From JBBQKF01 sp964549475 (GTDB lineage: Bacteria; Bacillota; Clostridia; Saccharofermentanales; UBA5734): a DNA stretch of 26,716 bases. Positions 15,068 to 23,800 of the stretch are shown here, in pieces; position 1 is the first letter of the stretch; the number at the start of each line of letters is the position of its first letter. The notes beneath the pieces were generated by a model. It saw nothing but the letters and a program-made list of their open reading frames with translations, had not been told where the DNA came from and searched no databases. The position numbers and the translations under genes were made by a program. The DNA lies in contig CAZJXH010000012.1 of assembly GCA_964549475.1 (NCBI GenBank), forward strand, positions 1-26,716. The letters run 5' to 3'.

Positions 15068-16081
15068 ATGAATCATTTAAAAATCCGGAAAATAAAATTC
15101 AGCTTTAACAAAGCACTCTTCCTTTTATTGGTCTTGCTTTTCATTGTTATTGCTTCCATGAATTCCGCGTTTCTATCTCCGGATTATTTCGTCGGAGTCA
15201 TGTTGAGGAACATCGTGGAAATCGGACTGATGGCGCTTCCTGTAACATTGATTATCATTACAGGCGGCATTGATTTGTCCGTCGGATCGATTCTGGTGGT
15301 ATCGGCCATGGTTGGAGGTCTTGCGGCAAAACAGTTCTCCAGCGATGTCGTGGGATTGATTGTCACATTGGCAACCGGATGCCTGTGCGGGCTGATTAAC
15401 GGCCTCATTATTTCAAAGCTGAAAATATCGCCTCTTGTCACAACCCTTGCAACCATGTTCCTGTTTTTAGGAATCGCCCGGGGGCTGTCAACCGGAGATA
15501 GTGTCTATTCCTATAAAATAACCGAATTTTTTGGAACAACGGAGATTTTCGGCATCCCGATGCAAATATACATCTACGTGGTACTGGCGATTCTATTTAC
15601 CCTTCTCTTGTCAAAAGGCATGCTTGGAAGAAAACTTTATGGAATCGGACTGAATGAAAATGCGACGAAATATGCCGGGGTGAATACCGACAGGACGAAA
15701 ATCATTATTTATGTACTTAGCGGATTGATGTGTGCCATTGCCGCCCTTATATGGCTCGGGAGATTTTCGAGCATCAAATACGACGCCGGCATGAGCCTCA
15801 GCATGAAAGTGGTCACCGTTATTGTCCTCGGAGGAACCAGCATCCTGGGCGGCTATGGCGATATGAAGGGAACGATACTGGCTACGGTTATTGTCGCAGT
15901 GCTGAACAGCGGCTTAACCGTTCTGAACATCCCGATTGATATGCAGACTATTGTCCTGGGACTTGTTCTTGTTGCCAGCCTTGTTGTCTACAGCATTCTG
16001 AATGAAAGGGTAAAAACAAAACGGATCATCACCGTAAAAGCAATTGAAGAGGATAATAACGTTGATCAACAAAAAAAGTAG
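15068..16081 (+). CDS. sugar ABC transporter permease 2, RbsC/RhaQ type
   Basis: 337 residues, ATG after AAGGAAGG. About eight to ten membrane segments with family hallmarks: LPVTLIIITGGIDLSVGSILVVSAM, YGIGLNENATKYAGVNTDR, and VTVIVLGGTSILGGYGDMKGTILATVIV. Clearly related to permease 1 but diverged, so the two probably form a heterodimer. Two different permeases with one double ATPase is the arrangement of rhamnose, AI-2 (Lsr) and YtfT/YjfF type importers. Confidence 0.95.
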   Translation: MNHLKIRKIKFSFNKALFLLLVLLFIVIASMNSAFLSPDYFVGVMLRNIVEIGLMALPVTLIIITGGIDLSVGSILVVSAMVGGLAAKQFSSDVVGLIVTLATGCLCGLINGLIISKLKISPLVTTLATMFLFLGIARGLSTGDSVYSYKITEFFGTTEIFGIPMQIYIYVVLAILFTLLLSKGMLGRKLYGIGLNENATKYAGVNTDRTKIIIYVLSGLMCAIAALIWLGRFSSIKYDAGMSLSMKVVTVIVLGGTSILGGYGDMKGTILATVIVAVLNSGLTVLNIPIDMQTIVLGLVLVASLVVYSILNERVKTKRIITVKAIEEDNNVDQQKK

Positions 16082-16093
16082 AGAGCTTTTTTT
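16071..16093 (+). other. A/T hairpin at the end of permease 2
   Basis: AAAAAAAG (16071-16078) and CTTTTTTT (16086-16093) with a 7-nt loop, overlapping the stop codon. It could weakly attenuate transcription or protect the upstream mRNA, making expression of the binding protein differ from that of the membrane parts. Confidence 0.3.
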
Positions 16094-16153
16094 GAAGACA
16101 TAAATTCACGGGAACATGCCTGAGAAGGCAAATAAAAATCTTGGAGGTAACGT

Positions 16154-17248
16154 ATGAAAAGAGGAAAAGGAATCTCTCGTATCTTGGCTATTGCATTGGT
16201 TACATTAATGCTTCTGCCATCCGCTCTTATGATCAGCTGTAACAAAGCCAGCAGCGGCGTCATCAAAATCGCCATGCTTCCTAAATTCAAAGGCGAAAAT
16301 TACTTCGATGCAGTCAAAACAGGCGCGAAAGAAGCCGTTGACGCCCTGAACAAAGACGGAGTAAAAGTGGAATTCCTGTATGATGGCCCCCCGCAGGATC
16401 AAGCAACCAACCAGAAGCAAGTGGATATCCTGGAGGGCTGGATTGCACAAAAAGTAAATGTGATTCTTGTTTCGCCCAACGATCCTACCGCCATTGCAGC
16501 AACCCTTAAAAAAGCTCAAGGCAAAGGCATTAAAGTCATGACGTTTGACGCAGATGCACAAGCTGATTCCAGAGACCTGTTTATCAATCAAGTGGTCTCC
16601 GAAGGCGTCGCATTCGGTCTGGTGGACGGAACTGCCAAGAAATTGATCGCCAAAGGGTATGGCGCAAGCAAACCGGTCAATATCGGGATCGTCTCTTCTA
16701 CAAAGACCGATGCGAACCAGCAGTCATGGCTTGCAGAAATCAAAAAGCTCCTTGCAAAAACAGATTACAGCTGGATGAAAATCGCCAATGAAGCCACTGA
16801 TGTATATTATCCAGGTGCTGACGAAACCGCAACACAGACACAATGCGGCACCCTGATCGGAAGAATGGGCGCCGGAGCCACTCAGATCCAGGCGGCGATC
16901 GGCCTGACATCCATGGCCTCGCCCGCGTTAGGCTCACAATATGAAGCCGCTTCCTCCAAACCGGATGCGACCAAAATCGTTCTGACTGGATTGGCAACGC
17001 CCAACGCGGTGAAAGCCTATATCAAGAATGACAACAATCCGTTTGATGCCGGTGTGCTATGGAATTGCATGGATCTTGGATATCTGTCCATCCAGGCAGC
17101 CTATCAGATGGCAAACGGAACACTGAAAGCAACAGACACAACATTCACAGCAGGCAGATTAGGCGCAAGAGATATTAAAGATAAAATGGTCGTTCTTGGG
17201 CCGGCACTTATTTTTGATAAAACAAACGTGGATCAATTCAACTACTAA
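16154..17248 (+). CDS. sugar-binding lipoprotein, RhaS/LsrB-like (periplasmic-binding-protein family 4)
   Basis: 364 residues with a lipoprotein signal: KRGK, hydrophobic core, then LMISC with lipid-accepting Cys29. Start follows TTGGAGG. The mature part is a two-lobed Peripla_BP_4 protein: IKIAMLPKFKGENYFDAV, VNVILVSPNDPTAIAATLKKAQGKGIKVMTFDADA, and GVLWNCMDLGYLSIQAAYQMANGT. The C-terminus with AGRLG and IFDKTNVDQFNY resembles rhamnose-binding RhaS (AGRMG, NIDQF). Against the LsrB AI-2 pocket as recalled, the Asp-Gln pair is replaced by Asp-Ala and the Pro/Ala site is not kept, so AI-2 is unlikely. It captures the ligand for the ABC system; a deoxysugar, pentose or uronate is possible. Confidence 0.92.
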   Translation: MKRGKGISRILAIALVTLMLLPSALMISCNKASSGVIKIAMLPKFKGENYFDAVKTGAKEAVDALNKDGVKVEFLYDGPPQDQATNQKQVDILEGWIAQKVNVILVSPNDPTAIAATLKKAQGKGIKVMTFDADAQADSRDLFINQVVSEGVAFGLVDGTAKKLIAKGYGASKPVNIGIVSSTKTDANQQSWLAEIKKLLAKTDYSWMKIANEATDVYYPGADETATQTQCGTLIGRMGAGATQIQAAIGLTSMASPALGSQYEAASSKPDATKIVLTGLATPNAVKAYIKNDNNPFDAGVLWNCMDLGYLSIQAAYQMANGTLKATDTTFTAGRLGARDIKDKMVVLGPALIFDKTNVDQFNY

Positions 17249-17258
17249 TGGAACATAG

Positions 17259-17304
17259 GGGGCGGTTCTTCTGTTTCGTCGAAACGAAACAGAAGAACCG
17301 CCCC
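17259..17304 (+). terminator. REP/MITE-like palindrome, copy 4; probable terminator of the ABC operon
   Basis: Perfect 21-bp stem: GGGGCGGTTCTTCTGTTTCG-T pairs with its complement ending ACCGCCCC, around the loop CGAA. It is a shorter, GC-shifted member of the same family (GGGGCGG for GGGGACGG). It starts 10 nt after the binding-protein stop and is followed by TTTCATT, so it probably acts as an intrinsic terminator. Confidence 0.75.
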
Positions 17305-17443
17305 TTTCATTGATCCTTCTTCCAAAAGAGATCTGGAAGCGATTCATTCGTTTCCAGGTCTTTTTTGTTGTAAAAGAGATATACTGGGAATGAAATCATT
17401 TTCCTGTTTTTTAAGACCTGACGGCCCATTTTGACGTTGAAAT

Positions 17444-17674
17444 TCAAAGGGGAGCGGTATGCCTTGGATTCGACCTTACATGAACAGCCGCATTTGCGAT
17501 GGCCGATATCACATCGATTTCGAACTGCTGCTTCAAGATATCAAGCTGTGAAAACAGCTGGCCTTTTTCTGTGACAAAGTATTTCGGGGGCAGATTATTC
17601 AGTGCGACTGAAACATGGGGACGGTTCTTATATTTCATTTTATTCTGTTTATGAAATATAAGAACCGTCCCCAT
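17444..17674 (-). pseudogene. ComFB-like fragment, 5' end replaced by a REP-like palindrome
   Basis: On the minus strand the segment ALNNLPPKYFVTEKGQLFSQ, followed by LDILKQQFEIDVISAIANAA and VHVRSNPRH, matches the C-terminal half of late competence protein ComFB (LNxLPPKYVVTxxG ... ADVxxAV ... NPRH). The N-terminal half, with the cysteine-rich CxCxxC region, is missing. Sequence identity to the family breaks at 17612, exactly where palindrome copy 5 begins; the only in-frame ATG upstream lies inside the palindrome, so the frame reads MGTVLIFHKQNK into the fragment. No good ribosome binding site precedes that ATG. A dead remnant is most likely; a short chimeric protein is possible. Confidence 0.6.
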
Positions 17675-17676
17675 GT
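17613..17676. repeat. REP/MITE-like palindrome, copy 5
   Basis: Perfect inverted repeat with arms ACATGGGGACGGTTCTTATA... and ...AAGAACCGTCCCCATGT around the loop TTTATTCTGTTT. Inserted at the truncation point of the ComFB-like fragment. Confidence 0.92.
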
Positions 17677-17736
17677 AAATCTCTGCGAATTAGGGCGGAT
17701 TGTCTGAAAAATGAGGCTTTGTCTCTGGTTTTTTTG

Positions 17737-17769
17737 TTTAACCATTCCTAGATAACTTGTACAATCTAG
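17737..17769 (+). promoter_or_regulatory. candidate promoter and operator of the first CE15 gene
   Basis: TTTAAC (17737-17742), 17-bp spacer and TACAAT (17760-17765). The inverted repeat CTAGAT / ATCTAG (17748-17753, 17764-17769) and the small palindrome TTGTACAA overlap the -10 box, suggesting a regulated promoter. Start codon about 40 bp downstream. The rest of 17677-17806 shows nothing else. Confidence 0.4.
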
Positions 17770-17806
17770 CCATAGCAATCACATATTTTGATGAGGAGGT
17801 ACTATA

Positions 17807-20596
17807 ATGCAGAAAAAGAAGCTCTTTTCAATGCTTACTGGTACATTGCTGGTTGTCGGCATGCTTGCTGTCCAGGCATTTGCTGTTTTCGACTACAGTG
17901 TAAATCCTGACGGAAGTAAATTTGTACCATATGTCGGCGCTTATGACGCAAGTACATATCCGCAGAAGAATTTAAATGCAGTTTTTACCGATGATGAAAT
18001 TATTGTGGACGGGGATATGGATGCCGCATATGCGACCGCCGCTAGTTCTCGGATTTCAAACCTCAAGACGATAGGCACCTATGCTTATCCGGCAGGGGAG
18101 GAGACCTATGGTGATTTACGGGCGGTCTGGGACGGTCCTGTAATGTATCTTTTTGTTGAAGTCCATGATACGACAGCGGTGCGCGGGACTTTACCGGAAA
18201 CAGGCGGCGCGATGACATCCAAGCCTGCTCTGCCTGCCGACCGCGACAGTGTGGTGTTTGCCCTTGATTTCTTCAATGAAAAAGTGGTATACGAGACGGA
18301 TACTGCCGGAGTGTTCACGATCTCCTCAAACGGCATTCTATCCTACTTCCACAGTGCCAATACCTATTCGGATCTCTATTCTATACCGACTCTCAGCTCG
18401 GTAATCGCAGACCCGACTCACCCGGAGTATGGCAACCGCATCAAGAGTTATGCCGCAAGCGATATTTATGCGGCTAACGGCACAACGGTCATCGGTTACA
18501 ATGTCGAAGTGGCCATCCAGCTGCAAGGTACGGAGCTGATCAATGGGACGTCCTTGGGTGTCGATGTTCAAATCAGCGATACGGCAGTGACAACGGTCGA
18601 CAAGCCTGCTGTGCGCGTCGGGAATGCATTCTGGAGCCATAATCAGGACAGTATTTATACAGAGTATGACCATGAGCGTCCTAATTGTGTGGACTGGGGC
18701 AATGTCTCTTTGTCCGGATGGAACGGAACGGATGAATTTGCATTCAGTGACTGGAGACTGACGAACGATCTCCGCTGGCTGGATTCCATAGCATTCCCCA
18801 AGCAAGTCTGGACGGATGCCTCCCAGGCAGCTTTAGATGCGGCGGTAAGAGATGCAAGGATTCTTGCTGCGGCTGTCATTGGCGGTGTCAGGGACAAAGA
18901 GCGGGTGGACGAAGCAGCGGATAATCTGGAAGCGGCCATCAACGGGCTTCGCTGGAAAGATACCAGGTATCCGGATCCAAAGGAACTGCCCGATCAGTTC
19001 ACCCTGCCCAACCCATACAAGTTCTTCAACAGTGACCGGGTGGTCAATAGCAATGCGGACTGGGAAGAACGCCGCGCAGAGATTCTGGATCTGGCACAGT
19101 TCTATGAATATGGTTACAAACCCGGTACCCCTGATAATATGATTATTAAAACCATAGTAAGCACAAAAATAGGAGATCCTATTTCATATTGGGACTGGGC
19201 GACTTGGTCAATGAAAACCAAACCGTCTGATTCGGCATTCGATGTTGTCACCATGTCGATTACGGTAGGCGCAGTAACGTCAGATCTTGCGTTCACAATA
19301 TACTACCCTACAGCCGAACAACTCACAGCTTCCGGCCATACGGGTAAAATGCCTGTCGTGCTGAGCTATGACGGCGACATGGCAGAATATCGTGCTGCAG
19401 GCTTTGCTGTTGTCAGTGTGCCGCAGGGAAGCGATGGAGACATACGTTCTACGCAATATGCATGGGGTACCAGAACCGGAACATTCTATCAATTATACCC
19501 TTACGGCCGTAATGGCACACTGGGGCTGCATGAAGTCAGTAGCGAAATGGCTGCGGCCTGGAGCGCTACGCGAGTCATCGATGCGCTTGAAATGATGGAG
19601 ACTTCGGAATTCACCGGCGCAGCAGATATCGCAGATTTAATTGATCCAACACAGCTTGCTGTCACCGGATTTTCCATCAGTGGGAAATATGCTTTTGTGG
19701 CAGCCGTCTTCGATGACCGTATCGATGTCTGCATCCCGGGAGCGGCCGGAGCATCCGGTCCTTCTCCGTGGCGTTATGTCTATATGGGCCATGAGTACAA
19801 CTGGACAAGAACCGCATGGGCCGCTCCTGCCGACAATGCGGCAAAGAACCTGCAGATTGCGACTGGAACGGAAGTTCTTGCAAACAGCATCCGTCACAAC
19901 CGTGTCCGTGAGACAGAAACCTTCCGCTATTTCCTTACACCCGGAAATTTTTATAAACATCTGGAGGGAGCCTATGGATTTGCCACCCGGCTGCCTTATG
20001 ACCAGAGCGATTTGGTTGCGACCCTCGCGCCAAGGGCGATTGTTCTTCATAATACAGTCAATGACTACAATGACGGAAGCGAAGCGGATTCGCTTGGTCT
20101 CCAGGTTGCAAAATCTGTTTATACGACCTTGGGCTATGATGCCGATGATCTGATTAAATTCAACCAGCGCGCGGTCCAGCCAACGGGCGATCCGCATGGT
20201 TCTGATCCGGAACAAAAGAACAGAACCGCGGAATATCTCAACTACTTTTTCTACGATACCGCTATGTCTGAAGAAACAGACACTTGGCTAAGCACAGACC
20301 CTTTCAACCTTAAAGTTTCGAACAATCAGACAGAATCCCCCTATGACTATTATTACGGCGGATTCAACACCATCACCGGTGGAACCGGCGGCGCAAGCGG
20401 AACCGGCGGCTGGTATTCCTATCGTTTCACAGCAGCGGTCACGCCAACCGCCACACCGACAGCCGGGACGAATACTTCTCCTCAGACTGGTGATCCATCC
20501 GCGTCCATGCTCTGGATCCTGCTTGGCATCGCTGCGATCGGCATCCTTACATCCCTGATCAGGAAGAAACGGACAGATAACGCATCACACCATTGA
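17807..20596 (+). CDS. secreted, wall-anchored CBM9 / CE15 glucuronoyl-esterase-like protein (A)
   Basis: 929 residues; ATG after GAGGAGG. Signal peptide residues 1-26, cleavage after VQAFA. A CBM9-like domain (about 60-305) starts with VDGDMDAAY and contains DLRAVWDGPVMYLFVEV. A short helical linker leads to a CE15-like alpha/beta-hydrolase domain (about 391-815) with the family entry LPNPYKFF, WEERRAEILDLAQFYEYGYKP, nucleophile Ser623 in GFSISGK, WRY near 650 and probable His797 in GDPHGS. The acidic residue usual after the next strand (ESG-type) is absent (GAAGASG); Asp753 in VNDYNDG is a candidate replacement. A Thr/Pro linker precedes SPQTGD (891-896), a hydrophobic span and KKR: a sortase signal. 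CE15 enzymes cleave esters between lignin alcohols and (4-O-methyl)glucuronic acid of xylan. Function is inferred from homology. Confidence 0.85.
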   Translation: MQKKKLFSMLTGTLLVVGMLAVQAFAVFDYSVNPDGSKFVPYVGAYDASTYPQKNLNAVFTDDEIIVDGDMDAAYATAASSRISNLKTIGTYAYPAGEETYGDLRAVWDGPVMYLFVEVHDTTAVRGTLPETGGAMTSKPALPADRDSVVFALDFFNEKVVYETDTAGVFTISSNGILSYFHSANTYSDLYSIPTLSSVIADPTHPEYGNRIKSYAASDIYAANGTTVIGYNVEVAIQLQGTELINGTSLGVDVQISDTAVTTVDKPAVRVGNAFWSHNQDSIYTEYDHERPNCVDWGNVSLSGWNGTDEFAFSDWRLTNDLRWLDSIAFPKQVWTDASQAALDAAVRDARILAAAVIGGVRDKERVDEAADNLEAAINGLRWKDTRYPDPKELPDQFTLPNPYKFFNSDRVVNSNADWEERRAEILDLAQFYEYGYKPGTPDNMIIKTIVSTKIGDPISYWDWATWSMKTKPSDSAFDVVTMSITVGAVTSDLAFTIYYPTAEQLTASGHTGKMPVVLSYDGDMAEYRAAGFAVVSVPQGSDGDIRSTQYAWGTRTGTFYQLYPYGRNGTLGLHEVSSEMAAAWSATRVIDALEMMETSEFTGAADIADLIDPTQLAVTGFSISGKYAFVAAVFDDRIDVCIPGAAGASGPSPWRYVYMGHEYNWTRTAWAAPADNAAKNLQIATGTEVLANSIRHNRVRETETFRYFLTPGNFYKHLEGAYGFATRLPYDQSDLVATLAPRAIVLHNTVNDYNDGSEADSLGLQVAKSVYTTLGYDADDLIKFNQRAVQPTGDPHGSDPEQKNRTAEYLNYFFYDTAMSEETDTWLSTDPFNLKVSNNQTESPYDYYYGGFNTITGGTGGASGTGGWYSYRFTAAVTPTATPTAGTNTSPQTGDPSASMLWILLGIAAIGILTSLIRKKRTDNASHH

Positions 20597-20744
20597 TTTG
20601 ATTTTTTAAAACATGAAACATGATTGGAAAGAGAAATGATTCAATATACCAATACTTAGGAAAAATTCCTATGCCCCCAAAGGCTAGAGATTTCAATCTT
20701 TGTAAGAGATTAGCGTATCGGAGAGGACGGATCCACTCCTATCG
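20480..20744 (+). repeat. duplicated sorting-signal/3'-flank cassette, copy 1
   Basis: Bases 20480-20669 are identical over 190 bp to 24306-24495, covering the last 38 codons of the CE15 gene and about 73 bp beyond the stop. After one mismatch and 30 more identical bases, similarity falls off through scattered, mostly transition changes until about 20744. Confidence 0.97.
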
Positions 20745-20762
20745 TATATTGGATGACGTTAA

Positions 20763-20845
20763 CAGCCATTCCCGGACGTAAATGGCTGAAAGCGACAGGG
20801 AGCCCTTAAAACCTATGGTTTTAGGGCTTCCTGCATACTTGAAGC
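20763..20845 (+). terminator. hairpins between the two CE15 genes, possible terminator/antiterminator
   Basis: CAGCCATT / AATGGCTG (20763-20788) is followed by a strong stem AGGGAGCCCTTAAAACC / GGTTTTAGGGCTTCCT (20797-20832, one bulge, one wobble). GCTTC (20826-20830) can instead pair with GAAGC (20841-20845), which would break the base of the strong stem. No T-tract follows, so read-through into the second CE15 gene is possible. I saw no convincing separate promoter in 20597-20882. Confidence 0.4.
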
Positions 20846-20882
20846 ATAAATCAAAGTTTATGGTATATGAAGGGAGAATGAA

Positions 20883-23800
20883 ATGAAACGATTACCAAAA
20901 ATTCTTGCTACTTTATTGACCTTTGCATTAATGTTTGGAATTGCCATGATGGGGGTCGATGCAGCACCGGGTGACCAGTATCCTTATGATCAGACAGAGG
21001 ACAAGGACAATGTATGCAATACGAACATTATCCAGGGATGGTCCCCAACAGGCAGCAATAATGTAAGTACCGAAATCAATACGCCAAGAGCTCAGGGGAA
21101 TGCTGTGTTTACCAACGAACTTATTACAGTTGACGGAGTCAGAGAGTCCGCCTGGAATTCCGCTACGTCCTATCCTATTTCTAATAAATTCAATGCGGCC
21201 ATGACGGCAGACGCACCAGATGCCACTACTCAAGGTACTTTAAGCGTTTTATGGGACGGCCCGGTTCTCTATGTATTAGTCGAGGTAAGCGGCGATGCCA
21301 CTCCATCCGATACAACAATTCCAAACTGGAGCTCTGCCAGCTACACACCAAACTCGGATGGCTTGTTTGTCTTCATGGACGTTTTCAACGATAAATGGGG
21401 CATGGAAAATGATACGGAGGGGGTATTCTTTCTGGGGGCAAATCCTGCGCTTACTTCGGTGACTTCGTTTAATAACGGCGGAATTACTTCTCTTGGGTCG
21501 TTCTTCCATCCGAATAATCAAGATTACTCGACACGGCTGAAAGCCTCCAAGTCTTCCGGGTATATTGCGGGAGACGGGGTGAACTACACCTATGAAATCG
21601 CTCTGCAAAATGAGGGATGGGGCGATGCATGGGACCGTAAACTGGAAAACGGCACACAGGTCGGGTTGGAGGTCGGAATATTCGACCAGACCAAATCCTT
21701 TACCTATTGGAGCAAGACCAGCTATTATGCCGGTCGTGAAGGCAGTTCGAATCTACCGAATTCCGAACGGGTCAGAAACAGGGACTGGGGCGAAATCACT
21801 TTATCCGGTTGGGACGGTGTGGCTCCATTCGCATATAGTGACTGGCGTGCTTATGAGAACATTCGTTTCTGGAATTCAAAAAACAACCCCGGTGGTTCGG
21901 GTAACGGCACGCTTGATACGAATAACGGGGATGGCAGCCTTGTATGGACCGCAGAGTCCAAAGCCCGTATGATTGCGGCCAAGAACGCATATATACTGAT
22001 GAAAGATAATCTAGCCGCCACTCGTGCAGAAAAAGAGTCCGCTGTGCTGGAAGTCTGTCAGGCGTTTTCCGGATTGAGATGGGGCGACACGACATACCCG
22101 GATCCCCATAATCTGACTGCGCTCAATACACTGCCGAATGTATGGGAGTTTTTTGATAAGACGAAAGGAACAAACGGCATGGTAACCAACGCAGCAGAAT
22201 GGAGCGAGCGCAAGCAGGAACTTCTGGATCTGGCTCAGTTCTATGAGTATGGCTATAAACCTCAATTAGGTCTGGACTACACACTAAATATCACTTCCAA
22301 TACCTGGGATGGTACCGGAAGACCCAGCATCACTACGACGGTGACTCCGACAAATGTAAGATTCAAAGGTGGCACTGCTCAGAGCATCACCTTTCGGCTG
22401 ACCATGCCGACTGCCGGTGTCCCGGCAGGCCAGAAAGCACCGATCGCATTCGGAGGCAGCTGGACAGCAAGCGGCGTTGCCAATATCACTTACCCCTCCT
22501 GGGCATCGGATAGCCGCAGCGATAACGGAGCATGGGGGACACCCAACCGATCAGGCACATTCTACAATCTGTTTCCATACACCCGCAACAGTACCGTCGC
22601 GGATTCAAGCATAGAAATCGCCAATGCCACAGCGGTATCCGTTTATCTCGATATCCTTGAACTGGCGGTTGTGGATAACGCTATTCTTGGTGCTGCGATT
22701 GACCCCACTCGTGCGGTGACCAAGGGATTCTCCATTGGCGGTAAAATCGCTTTTGTCTCTGCTCTTTATGATGAGAGAGTGAAAGCAGTCGTCTGCGGTG
22801 GAGCAGGCGCTACCGGTCCGGCCAACTGGCGTTACAATGCAACAGGGCAGAAGTATAATTTTCTCGACACGATTTTCTATAATCCTGGTGCGGAATCCAT
22901 CATAGCACACGGTACGGAAGGACCTGGCCCTAGCTACCGTCATAACCGGGTCCGCGAGACCGAGCTGTTCCGTCATTTCATGTCATATGGCCACATGTTT
23001 GAGCATCAGGAAGGTTCTTACGGATATGGCAGCTACAGCAAGCTACCTTTTGACCAAGCTTTGCTGGTTGCCACTTTCGCACCAGACCGTGCGATTATCA
23101 TTGATACCAACCTGAACGATTACAATGATGGCGCTGTGACGGACAATATGAGCCTGGAAATCGCAAAGAGTGTTTACACCGCCTTAGGCGTCAATAGCTC
23201 TGATTATGTCAAATTCAACAGTGGTAATTATATTTCAAGCGGAGACCCGCACGGATCCGCCAGTGCTATACCGGAAGGTCATTATCTGAGCGACCTCTTC
23301 TACGGCACTACCACTCTTACCAGTGAAGAAGCCAATAGACTAGACACAGACCCATATCTATTGAATGTCTCCAATGGACAGACAGAAAATCCATATGACT
23401 ACTATTGGGGTGGCTTCAACACCATCACCGGTGGGAAAAACGGTATTACAGGTACTGACGGCTGGTATTATTATGACATGGACAAGCAATTATTGGAATT
23501 TGCCATCGATGCCATTGAGAAAGATGCCTACTTTATCCCCTATTCTGAATGGGCAAGTCAGTCTGCAAAGAATGCCTGGCTTCAATCGACAATCAACAAT
23601 TTAATACCGGCGGGTAACGGTTCGACGGCGATCGTGTCCTATGATAATGGGTATACCGTATCTGTAACCAAAGGTGCGGAAACAACATTCGCAACGATTA
23701 ACGTGCTTGATACAAAAAATGTAACAATAACCGGTCTTGCTGCTGTCGATAGAGAATACAACGGCGAAACCACAGTCGAACTGACTGGCGGCACTCTTGA

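Noticed and set aside
16154..17248. AI-2 (LsrB) receptor assignment
   Set aside because: Overall similarity is there, but the recalled AI-2 pocket residues are not kept and the C-terminal signature is closer to RhaS; no lsrK, lsrF or lsrG in the window.
1..17676. CRISPR array suggested by repeated GGGGACGG/CCGTCCCC units
   Set aside because: The copies are long palindromes kilobases apart with genes between them; there are no regular spacers and no cas genes.
19637..20215. Frames on both strands inside the first CE15 gene (192 and 170 codons)
   Set aside because: Shadows of the CE15 domain, which contains the conserved nucleophile and His motifs in the main frame.
20670..20790. Riboswitch in the leader of the second CE15 gene
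   Set aside because: Part of this stretch recurs after the second gene's stop as a 3' flank, and no known aptamer core was recognised.
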